Assembly: GCA_934597165.1 (NCBI GenBank)
Contig: CAKTQP010000073.1
Span: 1-5,286, forward strand
Length of the DNA stretch: 5,286 nt
Direction: 5' to 3'
Source: an uncultured Oscillospiraceae bacterium
Lineage (GTDB): Bacteria > Bacillota > Clostridia > Oscillospirales > Oscillospiraceae
Positions within the stretch are counted from its first letter, which is position 1. Every line of letters begins with the position of its first letter. Below the pieces are notes generated by a model. It saw only the letters and a list, made by a program, of their open reading frames with translations. It was not told where the DNA came from and ran no database searches. A program made the translations under genes and the position numbers. Shown here piece after piece: positions 1-5,286 of this stretch.

Positions 1-34
1 TCATCAACTCCATCAATAGAAAGGTGTTTATCGT

Positions 35-511
35 ATGGCAAATCCAGTAAAACTGACGCCCAAACGGCTCAAAGAACTCCAGGAGGAAATGGTCTGGATG
101 AAGACCGTCCGGGAGAAAGAGATCGCAGAGATGATCAAGGAAGCGCGCTCCTTCGGCGACCTCTCCGAAAACAGTGAATACGACGAAGCCAAAGACCAGC
201 AGGGCAAACTCTTCTCCCACGAAGCAGAAGTGCAGGCCATCCTGGACAACTATATCCTCATCGACGAAAACGCTTCCGACGACACCGTCATCAACCTGGG
301 CTGCAACGTCACCGTCCTGGACATCGACCTGGACGAGGAGGAGACCTATCGCATCGTGGGCAGCCAGGAAGCAGACCCCCTGGGCGGCTTCATCTCGGAA
401 GAATCCCCCTTCGGCAAGGCGCTCATCGGTCACAGCGTAGGCGACGAAGTGGTGGTAGAAGCTCCCGCCGGCGCCCTGCGCTACAAGGTGCTGGACATCT
501 CCATCTCCTGA
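35..511 (+). CDS. greA: Transcription elongation factor GreA
   Basis: GreA binds the secondary channel of RNA polymerase and stimulates cleavage of the 3' end of nascent RNA in backtracked complexes, restarting stalled polymerase. The 158-aa length is normal for the family. Residues about 1-78 form the antiparallel coiled coil; its tip carries the signature FGDLSENSEYDEAK (residues 40-53), with the two acidic tip residues D42 and E45 (E. coli D41/E44) that coordinate the catalytic metal. Residues about 80-158 form the FKBP-like domain, with the conserved segment ISEESPFGKALIGHSVGDEV. The ATG at 35 is preceded by an AAAGGTG ribosome site ending 8 bases upstream, and MANPVKLTP is a typical GreA beginning. 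It lies 75 bp before lysS on the same strand, a pairing common in Clostridia, so co-transcription is likely. No truncation or missing key residue is seen. Confidence 0.97.
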   Translation: MANPVKLTPKRLKELQEEMVWMKTVREKEIAEMIKEARSFGDLSENSEYDEAKDQQGKLFSHEAEVQAILDNYILIDENASDDTVINLGCNVTVLDIDLDEEETYRIVGSQEADPLGGFISEESPFGKALIGHSVGDEVVVEAPAGALRYKVLDISIS

Positions 512-538
512 CCGGAGCAGCTCACGCAAAAAACTGGC

Positions 539-559
539 ATTTTAGAATCAGATTTTAGA
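539..559 (+). repeat. Short AT-rich direct repeat upstream of lysS
   Basis: The octamer ATTTTAGA occurs at 539-546 and again at 552-559, a 13-base period, in an AT-rich patch of the greA-lysS gap. The surrounding coding DNA is GC-rich, so the patch stands out. The first copy contains TAGAAT (543-548), one base from a sigma-A -10 consensus, but there is no acceptable -35 at the right distance. The repeat may reflect a weak promoter, a regulator site or chance. Confidence 0.4.
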
Positions 560-586
560 CAGAGAATTTGGAAGGAACGATAGACT

Positions 587-2512
587 ATGGGAAAGAAGAA
601 TTTTCAGCCGGAAGCAGAACAGAGCTTATCTGAGATTTTACAGATCCGTCGGGACAAGCTGACCGCCCTCCAGGAGGCCGGCCGCGACCCCTTCACCGTC
701 ACCAAGTACACCGCTACCCACAAGGCAGCCGACGTGACCGACCGGTTCGACGAACTGGAAGGCCAGGAAGTGTCCGTGGCAGGCCGTCTCATGTCCAAGC
801 GCGGCATGGGCAAGGTCAGCTTCTGCGACCTCCAGGATAAGTCCGGCCGGGTGCAGCTGTACGTCCGCAAGGATCTGGTGGGTGAGGACGAATACGGCTG
901 GTTCAAGAAGTGCGACATCGGCGACATCGTAGGCGTCAAGGGCGAGGTGTTCAAGACCGAGAAGGGTCAGATCTCCGTCCGCGCCAGCGAAGTGAAGCTG
1001 CTGGCCAAGAGCCTGCGTCCCCTGCCCGAAAAGTTCCACGGCCTGACCGACCGGGAGACCCGCTATCGTCAGCGCTACGTGGATCTGATCGTCAACCCCG
1101 ACGTGCGCAAGACCTTCGAGCTGCGCTCTAAGTTCGTCAAGTACCTCCGTGACTTCCTGGACAACCGGGGCTACATGGAAGTGGAGACCCCCGTCCTGAA
1201 CACCATCTCCGGCGGCGCTTCCGCTCGTCCCTTCATCACCCATCACAACACCCTGGACCTGGACATGTACATGCGCATCGCCACCGAGCTGCACCTGAAG
1301 CGGCTCATCGTGGGCGGCCTGGAACGGGTGTACGAAGTGGGTCGTATCTTCCGCAACGAGGGCATGGATCCCAAGCACAACCCCGAATTCACCACGGTGG
1401 AACTGTACGAAGCCTACGCCGACTTCAACGACATGATGGACCTGTTCGAAGACCTGCTCTCCGGCGCCGCTCGCGACCTGCTGGGCACCTACGAACTGGA
1501 CTGGATGGGCGAGCACATCAGCCTGGCTCCCGGCTGGCCCCGTCTGACCATGGCACAGGCCGTTAAGCAGTATGTTGGCCTGGACTTTGACGCGGTGACT
1601 GACGACGCCGAAGCGGTCGCCATGGCCAAGAGCGTGGGCGTAGAGCTGGCAGAGACCCAGGATCCCACTTGGGGCAACGCCCTGTACGAAGTGTTCGACC
1701 AGAAGGTGGAAGAACAGCTGATCCAGCCCACCTTTATCACCATGCACCCCGTGGACGTGTCCCCCCTGGCCAAGCGCTCCCCCGCTGACCCCCGCCTGAC
1801 CGAACGGTTCGAGCTGTTCATCTGCCACAGTGAGATGGGCAACGCCTTCAGCGAGCTGAACGACCCCATCGACCAGAAGGAACGGTTCCAGAAGCAGGTG
1901 GAAATGCGGGACAAGGGCGACGAGGAAGCCGGCATGATGGATACCGACTACGTCAACGCTCTGGAGTACGGCATGCCTCCCACCGGCGGCCTGGGCATCG
2001 GCATCGACCGCTGCGTCATGCTGCTCACCGGCAGCGACTCCATCCGCGACGTCATCCTCTTCCCCACCATGAAGCCCCTGGACGTGGAAAAGAAGCCTGC
2101 CAAGGCAGTGGCAGCACCTGTTGTGGAAGAAAAGATCGACTTCTCCAACGTGCAGATCGAACCGCTGTTCCAGGATCAGGTGGATTTTGACACCTTCTCC
2201 AAGAGCGATTTCCGCGCCGTGAAGGTCAAGGAGTGCGAGGCCGTGAAGAAGTCCAAGAAGCTCCTGAAGTTCGTTCTGGACGACGGCACCGGGGTAGACC
2301 GGGTCATCCTGAGCGGTATCCACGACTATTATGAACCGGAAGAGCTGGTGGGCAAGACCTGCATCGCCATCACTAACCTGCCCCCCAGAGCCATGATGGG
2401 CATCGACTCCTGCGGTATGCTCATCTCCGCCGTCCATCACGAGAACGGCGAGGAAAAGCTGCATCTGCTGATGGTCGATCCTCATATCCCGGCAGGCGCA
2501 AAGCTGTATTGA
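587..2512 (+). CDS. lysS: Lysyl-tRNA synthetase (class II) with C-terminal Trbp111-type tRNA-binding domain
   Basis: Charges tRNA-Lys with lysine using ATP, in the cytoplasm. Residues about 63-137 are the N-terminal anticodon-binding OB-fold (GRLMSKRGMGKVSF, then DLQDKSGRVQLY). The class II catalytic core follows: motif 1 near 178-203, motif 2 at about 255-279 (FRNEGMDPKHNPEFTTVELY) and motif 3 at about 464-493 (GLGIGIDR, with the class II arginine R475). Residues matching the E. coli lysine site are present: E234, E272, Y274, N419, F421 and E423. SPLAKRSP (392-399) is also a LysRS signature. A normal bacterial LysRS is about 490-510 aa and ends near residue 496. This one is 641 aa, adding a linker rich in Lys, Ala, Val and Glu (about 497-532) and an OB-fold (about 533-641). 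The ATG at 587 has AAGGA at 572-576, 10 bases upstream. The strongly restricted codon use (ctg, gac, atc, acc) fits high expression. No T-box leader fits in the 75-bp gap. Confidence 0.96.
   Translation: MGKKNFQPEAEQSLSEILQIRRDKLTALQEAGRDPFTVTKYTATHKAADVTDRFDELEGQEVSVAGRLMSKRGMGKVSFCDLQDKSGRVQLYVRKDLVGEDEYGWFKKCDIGDIVGVKGEVFKTEKGQISVRASEVKLLAKSLRPLPEKFHGLTDRETRYRQRYVDLIVNPDVRKTFELRSKFVKYLRDFLDNRGYMEVETPVLNTISGGASARPFITHHNTLDLDMYMRIATELHLKRLIVGGLERVYEVGRIFRNEGMDPKHNPEFTTVELYEAYADFNDMMDLFEDLLSGAARDLLGTYELDWMGEHISLAPGWPRLTMAQAVKQYVGLDFDAVTDDAEAVAMAKSVGVELAETQDPTWGNALYEVFDQKVEEQLIQPTFITMHPVDVSPLAKRSPADPRLTERFELFICHSEMGNAFSELNDPIDQKERFQKQVEMRDKGDEEAGMMDTDYVNALEYGMPPTGGLGIGIDRCVMLLTGSDSIRDVILFPTMKPLDVEKKPAKAVAAPVVEEKIDFSNVQIEPLFQDQVDFDTFSKSDFRAVKVKECEAVKKSKKLLKFVLDDGTGVDRVILSGIHDYYEPEELVGKTCIAITNLPPRAMMGIDSCGMLISAVHHENGEEKLHLLMVDPHIPAGAKLY
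2183..2509 (+). other. C-terminal tRNA-binding OB-fold domain of LysRS (Trbp111/EMAPII/MetRS-C type)
   Basis: LysRS residues 533-641 resemble the structure-nonspecific tRNA-binding domain best known from the MetRS C-terminus, stand-alone Trbp111, CsaA and the PheRS beta N-terminus. Recognisable steps in order are DFDTFSKSDFRAVKVKECEA (strand 1), KSKKLLKFVLDDG, VILSGIHDYYEPEELVGKT, ITNLPPRAMMGIDSCGMLIS, and a terminal LLMVDPHIPAGAKLY. E. coli MetRS has the equivalents FAKVDLRVA, KLLRLTLDLG, FSGIRSAY, ANLAPRKM and EGMVMAA (comparison from memory). In MetRS and Trbp111 the domain dimerises and grips the outer corner of L-shaped tRNAs. By inference, here it increases tRNA affinity or helps dimerisation of LysRS. 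The reading frame is continuous with the synthetase core, so this is a true fusion rather than a separate gene. Confidence 0.92.
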
Positions 2513-2672
2513 TTTTGAAATCAGCTCAGCTTACGCCAATGGATTTTCGCCGCCTGATCCCGCGCAGCTGAGTTCGTCCGTCTGTCCGGCACCGATAGGC
2601 ACTCAGCGTGACCGCTCCAAGGCTGGTCACGAAACGCGGAAGCCCCGGACGAAATCGTAACACCAACCACCC
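2513..2672. other. Structured non-coding gap between lysS and the methyltransferase gene
   Basis: No convincing gene is seen on either strand. The stretch holds several inverted repeats. An 8-bp perfect stem, TTCGTCCG (2573-2580) with CGGACGAA (2646-2653), encloses a 7-bp hairpin, CGTGACC (2607-2613) with GGTCACG (2625-2631). GCTGAGT (2567-2573) can instead pair with ACTCAGC (2601-2607), and AGCTGAG (2566-2572) with CTCAGCT (2525-2531), so these pairings compete. A further small palindrome, TGATTT/AAATCA (2510-2523), overlaps the lysS stop. It could be a processed 3' UTR, a small RNA, a leader of the downstream operon or a dispersed intergenic repeat; I do not recognise a named RNA family. 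Confidence 0.4.
2573..2653. repeat. Nested inverted repeats, candidate two-stem RNA fold
   Basis: The outer arms at 2573-2580 and 2646-2653 are perfectly complementary over 8 bases. The inner arms at 2607-2613 and 2625-2631 are perfectly complementary over 7 bases with an 11-base loop. Both stems can form together. No U-run follows either stem, so neither is an intrinsic terminator. The function is unknown. Confidence 0.5.
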
Positions 2673-2706
2673 AGCATAGAGGAGGCTCCCCCTCCTCTAT
2701 GCTTTT
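2673..2706 (+). terminator. Rho-independent terminator after lysS
   Basis: AGCATAGAGGAGG (2673-2685) and CCTCCTCTATGCT (2691-2703) form a perfect 13-bp stem with a 5-base loop, followed by a short T tract (TTTT, 2703-2706). The T tract is short, but the stem is long and stable. It lies 160 bases after the lysS stop and only 35 bases before the next start codon, so it most simply ends the greA-lysS transcript. The opposite strand has no T tract after the stem, so termination is expected only for rightward transcription. Confidence 0.88.
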
Positions 2707-2741
2707 CTGCATCTTGACGACCACTGCTTGCGAGGACGCCT

Positions 2742-3524
2742 ATGGAACTGATTACCAGCCGCAGCAATCCGCTGCTGGCGCACATGAGAAAACTGTTAAA
2801 AAACCGCTCCTACCGGCGTACCTGCAACGAGGGCATCTCCGACGGAGTGAAGCTGCTGGAGGAGGCCATCCGGTGGCAGGCGCCGCTGACGGCGGTGGTG
2901 CTGACCGAGGACGTGGCCTGTCCCGTCCTGCCGGAGGGGGTGCGCTGCGTGCAAGTCCCCAAGGACGTCATGGCCTCCCTCTCCCCTATGAAAGCCCCTC
3001 AGGGCGCCCTGTTCACCTTCCGGCTCCCTGACCTGACCGCTCCGGAACAACTGACCGGTGACCGGTATCTGGTGCTGGACGGGGTACAGGACCCGGGCAA
3101 CGTGGGCACCATCTGGCGGACGGCGGACGCCTTTGAGACCGACGGGCTGCTGCTCACCAACGCCTGTGCCGACCCCTTCAGCTGGAAGACCATCCGCGCC
3201 ACCATGGGCGCCGCCTTCCGGATGCCCGTGTGGGAGGTGACGCCGGAGCAGCTGGCCACCCTGACCGCTCAGAGCGGTCTCTCCCTCCTAGCCACCGCCC
3301 TGCGGGCGGACACCGTCCCCTTGCAGGCCGTCCACGCCCCTCGCACCGCTGTGGTCATCGGCAGCGAGGGCAGCGGCGTGTCTGAGGAGGTGCTGAACCT
3401 GTGCAGCGAGACCGTGCGCATCCCCATGAACCCCCGGTGCGAGAGCCTAAACGCGGCGGCAGCCGCCGCTGTGGTGCTGTGGGAGCTGTACCGGGAGCAT
3501 GGTTCTGGGACGGAGGGCGAGTAA
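2742..3524 (+). CDS. TrmH/SpoU-family RNA 2'-O-ribose methyltransferase, RlmB/RlmP(YsgA)-like
   Basis: Predicted SPOUT-class enzyme that transfers a methyl group from S-adenosylmethionine to a ribose 2'-OH in rRNA or tRNA, acting as a dimer with a trefoil-knot cofactor site. The 260-aa product has an N-terminal substrate-binding domain (about 1-95, beginning ITSRSNPLL) and a C-terminal SpoU domain (about 107-252). Motif 1 is LDGVQDPGNVGTIWRTADAF (112-131), with N120 and the catalytic-type arginine R126. Motif 2 is AVVIGSEGSGVSEEV (203-217), with E209. Motif 3 is VRIPMNPRCESLNAAAAA (225-242), with S235 and N237. Length and layout resemble B. subtilis YsgA/RlmP, which modifies the 23S rRNA A-loop, but the target here cannot be fixed from sequence alone. 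The ATG at 2742 has GAGGA at 2732-2736, 5 bases upstream. Its TAA stop lies one base before the preferred dprA start, indicating an operon. Confidence 0.93.
   Translation: MELITSRSNPLLAHMRKLLKNRSYRRTCNEGISDGVKLLEEAIRWQAPLTAVVLTEDVACPVLPEGVRCVQVPKDVMASLSPMKAPQGALFTFRLPDLTAPEQLTGDRYLVLDGVQDPGNVGTIWRTADAFETDGLLLTNACADPFSWKTIRATMGAAFRMPVWEVTPEQLATLTAQSGLSLLATALRADTVPLQAVHAPRTAVVIGSEGSGVSEEVLNLCSETVRIPMNPRCESLNAAAAAAVVLWELYREHGSGTEGE
3512..3517 (+). promoter_or_regulatory. Ribosome-binding site that decides the dprA start
   Basis: GGAGGG at 3512-3517 ends 8 bases before the ATG at 3526, an ideal spacing. The alternative in-frame ATG at 3499 has GGGAG only one base upstream, which is too close, and would overlap the methyltransferase gene by 26 bases. 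The start at 3526 is therefore preferred. Confidence 0.8.
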
Positions 3525-3525
3525 G

Positions 3526-4785
3526 ATGTATGCTTCCGTCAAATACTGGGTCTGGCTGGCCGACCTGCTGCCGCCGGCGGCGGGGCATCGGGTGTACGAG
3601 TTCTTCCAGTCGCCCACCGAGGCGTTCCTGGCGGACAACGGACGGTACGACCTGATCCCCGGCCTGACCCGTCAGCAGCGGGAACAGCTCTGTCACGCCA
3701 GCTTGGAGCGGGCGGAGCGGATCGTGGAGGAGTGCGCCCGGCAGGGCATCCGGGTGGTGACCTGGCAGGACGCCGACTATCCGGAACGGCTGCGCAGCAC
3801 GCCCACCCCGCCTCTGGTGGTGTACGCCAAGGGGCGCGCCTGTCATTTCGACGACGAAGTGGCCATCGCCATGGCCGGCACCCGCCGCGCCTCCCCCTAC
3901 GGCAGGCGGATGGCGCGGGACATCGCGTCCGAGCTGACCCGGATGGGCGGTCTGGTGGTCACGGGCATCGTGGCCGGTTGTGACGCCAACGCCGCACGGG
4001 GTGCGCTGGACGCAGGCGGGCCTGTGATCTGCGTGCTGGCCGGTGGAGTGGATGTGCCCTACTACCAGACGGCAGCGGGCAGGTCGCTCCTGGCCGAGGT
4101 GGCCGACAAGGGCACCCTGGTCAGCCTGTCCCCACCGGGGACGCCCCATCTGGGCGGGCTGTTCCGGAGCCGGAACGAGCTGATGATCGGCCTGTCCCTG
4201 GGCGTGGTCTGTGTGGAAGCAGGACAGCGGAGCGGCACCTTGCAGGTGGCCCGTCTGGCCACGGAACGAGGACGGACGGTGTACGTGGTGCCCGCCAATG
4301 TGGGCAGTCCCACCTCCGCCGGAACCAACGACCTGCTGCGCCGAAATCTGGCGGTGCCCATCCTCCGCGGCTCCCACGTGTTGGAGGATTTTTACGCCCA
4401 ATTCCCCGACCGGCTCCAGCTGTCCCCCCGGTCCAAACGCCGTCCGCCCGCTCCCAAGGCTGCCCCTGCCCCGCGCCCCAAACCGGTGCGCCCCAAGGCA
4501 TCCGAGCAGGCGGCTCCAGCAGAAAAAAAGGTTGACAGCACCCCCCAGCCAGTCTATATTGACTTTCGTACGCGGAAAGACCACTTCACCGACGACGAGA
4601 TCGCCCTGCTCAACGCCATGCAAAAGGGCTATCAGACCTTGGACGACCTGATCGCCCACAGCAAGGTGCCAGTGGATCGTGCCATCTCCACCATCACCCT
4701 GCTGACCCTGCGTGGGTATGTGGACAACCCCACCAGCTCCTATTTCACCCTGACCGACCAGGTGAAGGAGCTGCCGGAGGAGTGA
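3526..4785 (+). CDS. dprA: DNA-processing protein DprA (Smf), divergent
   Basis: DprA binds incoming single-stranded DNA during natural transformation, protects it and loads RecA; many non-competent bacteria also carry it. From the ATG at 3526 the protein is 419 aa, somewhat longer than the usual 300-390. Residues about 1-75 are a helix-hairpin-helix/SAM-like region (YWVWLADLLPP, then IPGLTRQQREQL). Residues about 78-290 are the Rossmann-like DprA domain: MAGTRRASPYGRR (116-128, with R120 of the G-[ST]-R motif), TGIVAGCDANAARGAL (146-161), FRSRNELMIGLS (213-224), EAGQRSGTLQVARLA (231-245) and VVPANVGSPTSAGTNDLL (254-271). A Pro/Ala/Lys-rich linker spans about 300-340. A DprA-type winged helix ends the protein (about 354-409). 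Several consensus positions are changed: SGxARGID reads TGIVAGCD, the usual His after it is Ala157, FPxRNR reads FRSRNE, and VPG reads VPA. The frame is intact, so this is divergence rather than a pseudogene. topA follows, as in Bacillus. Confidence 0.93.
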   Translation: MYASVKYWVWLADLLPPAAGHRVYEFFQSPTEAFLADNGRYDLIPGLTRQQREQLCHASLERAERIVEECARQGIRVVTWQDADYPERLRSTPTPPLVVYAKGRACHFDDEVAIAMAGTRRASPYGRRMARDIASELTRMGGLVVTGIVAGCDANAARGALDAGGPVICVLAGGVDVPYYQTAAGRSLLAEVADKGTLVSLSPPGTPHLGGLFRSRNELMIGLSLGVVCVEAGQRSGTLQVARLATERGRTVYVVPANVGSPTSAGTNDLLRRNLAVPILRGSHVLEDFYAQFPDRLQLSPRSKRRPPAPKAAPAPRPKPVRPKASEQAAPAEKKVDSTPQPVYIDFRTRKDHFTDDEIALLNAMQKGYQTLDDLIAHSKVPVDRAISTITLLTLRGYVDNPTSSYFTLTDQVKELPEE

Positions 4786-4828
4786 CCGCCGCGTGTTTTC
4801 CTGCACAAGATAACCTGGAGGAACATTC

Positions 4829-5286
4829 ATGACAAAAAACAATCTGGTGATCGTGGAATCACCGGCAAAAGCGAAGACCATCGGCCGCTACCTAGGCAGC
4901 GGCTACACCGTCAAGGCCTCCATGGGTCACGTCCGTGACCTGCCCAAGAGCAAGATCGGCATCGACTTCGACCACGATTTCGAACCCAACTACCAGCCCA
5001 TCAAGGGCAAGGAGGATGTCATCGCCGACCTGAAGGAGGCCGCCGAGGCCAGCGAAAATATCTATCTGGCCACCGACCCGGATCGCGAAGGCGAAGCCAT
5101 CTCCTGGCACCTGAAGGAGCTGCTGGAAATCCCCAACGAGAAGACCTACCGGGTCACCTTTAATGAAATTACCAAGCGGGTGGTCACCGAGTCCATCGCC
5201 GCCCCCCGCCCCATCGACCAGAACCTGGTGGACGCCCAGCAGGCACGCCGCCTGCTGGACCGCATCGTAGGCTACCAGCTCTCCCC
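4829..5286 (+). CDS. topA: DNA topoisomerase I (type IA), 5' part, cut by window edge
   Basis: Relaxes negative supercoils by transient cleavage of one DNA strand. Only 152 whole codons are present, from the ATG at 4829 to the window end, where the frame is still open; the full protein is normally about 690-850 aa. The visible part is the TOPRIM domain and the start of domain IV. LVIVESPAKAKTIGRYLG (residues 6-23) contains the catalytic glutamate E10. MGHVRDLPKSKIGID (32-46) is a topoisomerase I signature. ATDPDREGEAISWHL (81-95) supplies the Mg-binding acidic residues D83, D85 and E87. VTFNEITKR (109-117) and the QQARRLLDRIVGYQLS stretch (137-152) follow the family pattern. The active-site tyrosine and zinc domains lie beyond the window. 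GGAGGA at 4817-4822 sits 6 bases before the ATG. The 43-bp gap after dprA shows no terminator, so read-through from dprA is likely. Confidence 0.97.
   Translation, partial: MTKNNLVIVESPAKAKTIGRYLGSGYTVKASMGHVRDLPKSKIGIDFDHDFEPNYQPIKGKEDVIADLKEAAEASENIYLATDPDREGEAISWHLKELLEIPNEKTYRVTFNEITKRVVTESIAAPRPIDQNLVDAQQARRLLDRIVGYQLS

Noticed and set aside
2..16. Direct repeat CATCAA at 2-7 and 11-16 upstream of greA.
   Set aside because: Six-base copies at the window edge are too short to separate from chance, and the upstream context is missing.
517..531. GAGCAGCTC followed by an A-run after greA, considered as a terminator.
   Set aside because: The palindrome has a one-base centre and cannot form a usable hairpin, and the run is A rather than T on the transcribed sense, so greA probably reads into lysS.
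520..548. A possible sigma-A promoter before lysS using TAGAAT at 543-548.
   Set aside because: The hexamer 17 bases upstream (GCTCAC, 520-525) is far from TTGACA, and other pairings give wrong spacing. Not strong enough to annotate.
512..586. A T-box or other amino-acid-sensing leader controlling lysS.
   Set aside because: The gap is only 75 bases, too short for a T-box, and shows no T-box sequence or terminator/antiterminator pair.
638..2485. A 615-codon open frame on the minus strand, antisense to nearly all of lysS.
   Set aside because: The plus strand encodes an unmistakable LysRS. The antisense frame is a by-product of biased GC-rich codon use, gives a His/Gly/Val/Gln-rich product with no recognisable domain, and follows the sense codon phase.
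2521..2724. A 67-codon minus-strand open frame in the lysS-methyltransferase gap.
   Set aside because: It reads straight through the terminator hairpin and other inverted repeats and shows no family motif. The start codon has no good ribosome site. More likely the DNA is structured and non-coding.
3499..3525. An upstream in-frame ATG that would lengthen DprA by nine residues.
   Set aside because: Its purine-rich site is one base from the ATG, it would overlap the previous gene, and the nine residues do not look like a DprA start. The ATG at 3526 has a strong site at ideal spacing.
3355..4881. A 508-codon minus-strand open frame spanning the end of the methyltransferase gene, all of dprA and the start of topA.
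   Set aside because: It is antisense to three recognisable genes, has low-complexity composition and matches no family I know. GC-rich codon bias explains the lack of stops.

Overview
The window is a GC-rich stretch of bacterial chromosome carrying housekeeping genes, all read left to right. It holds four complete genes and one gene cut by the right edge: greA, lysS, a TrmH/SpoU-family 2'-O-ribose RNA methyltransferase, dprA and the 5' part of topA. The gene order suggests a Firmicute of the class Clostridia. greA next to lysS is a common clostridial pair, and dprA followed by topA is the Bacillus/Clostridium order (smf-topA). The strong purine-rich ribosome-binding sites, high GC at third codon positions and a LysRS with an extra C-terminal domain suggest a GC-rich gut clostridium of the Oscillospiraceae/Ruminococcaceae type. 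That placement is inference; no rRNA or other marker here fixes it.

Layout. Positions 35-511 encode the transcript-cleavage factor GreA. A 75-bp gap with an AT-rich 8-bp direct repeat leads into lysS (587-2512). Its 641-aa product is a complete class II lysyl-tRNA synthetase followed by a linker and a C-terminal tRNA-binding OB-fold of the Trbp111/EMAPII/MetRS-C type. Next is a 229-bp non-coding gap (2513-2741) holding several inverted repeats and a near-perfect intrinsic terminator at 2673-2706. This closes the greA-lysS block.

The second block begins only 35 bp after the terminator: the TrmH-family methyltransferase (2742-3524), dprA (3526-4785, one base after the preceding stop) and topA (from 4829, running off the window). 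Tight spacing and good Shine-Dalgarno sites suggest co-transcription. I could not identify its promoter.

Functionally, block one serves transcription elongation and tRNA charging. Block two combines RNA ribose methylation, handling of single-stranded DNA with RecA loading, and relaxation of negative supercoils. I saw no mobile element, CRISPR array, tRNA or rRNA. The points most worth following are the LysRS-Trbp111 fusion, a DprA that departs from family consensus at many conserved positions, and the structured gap between the two blocks. I found no clear evidence of a wholly new system.
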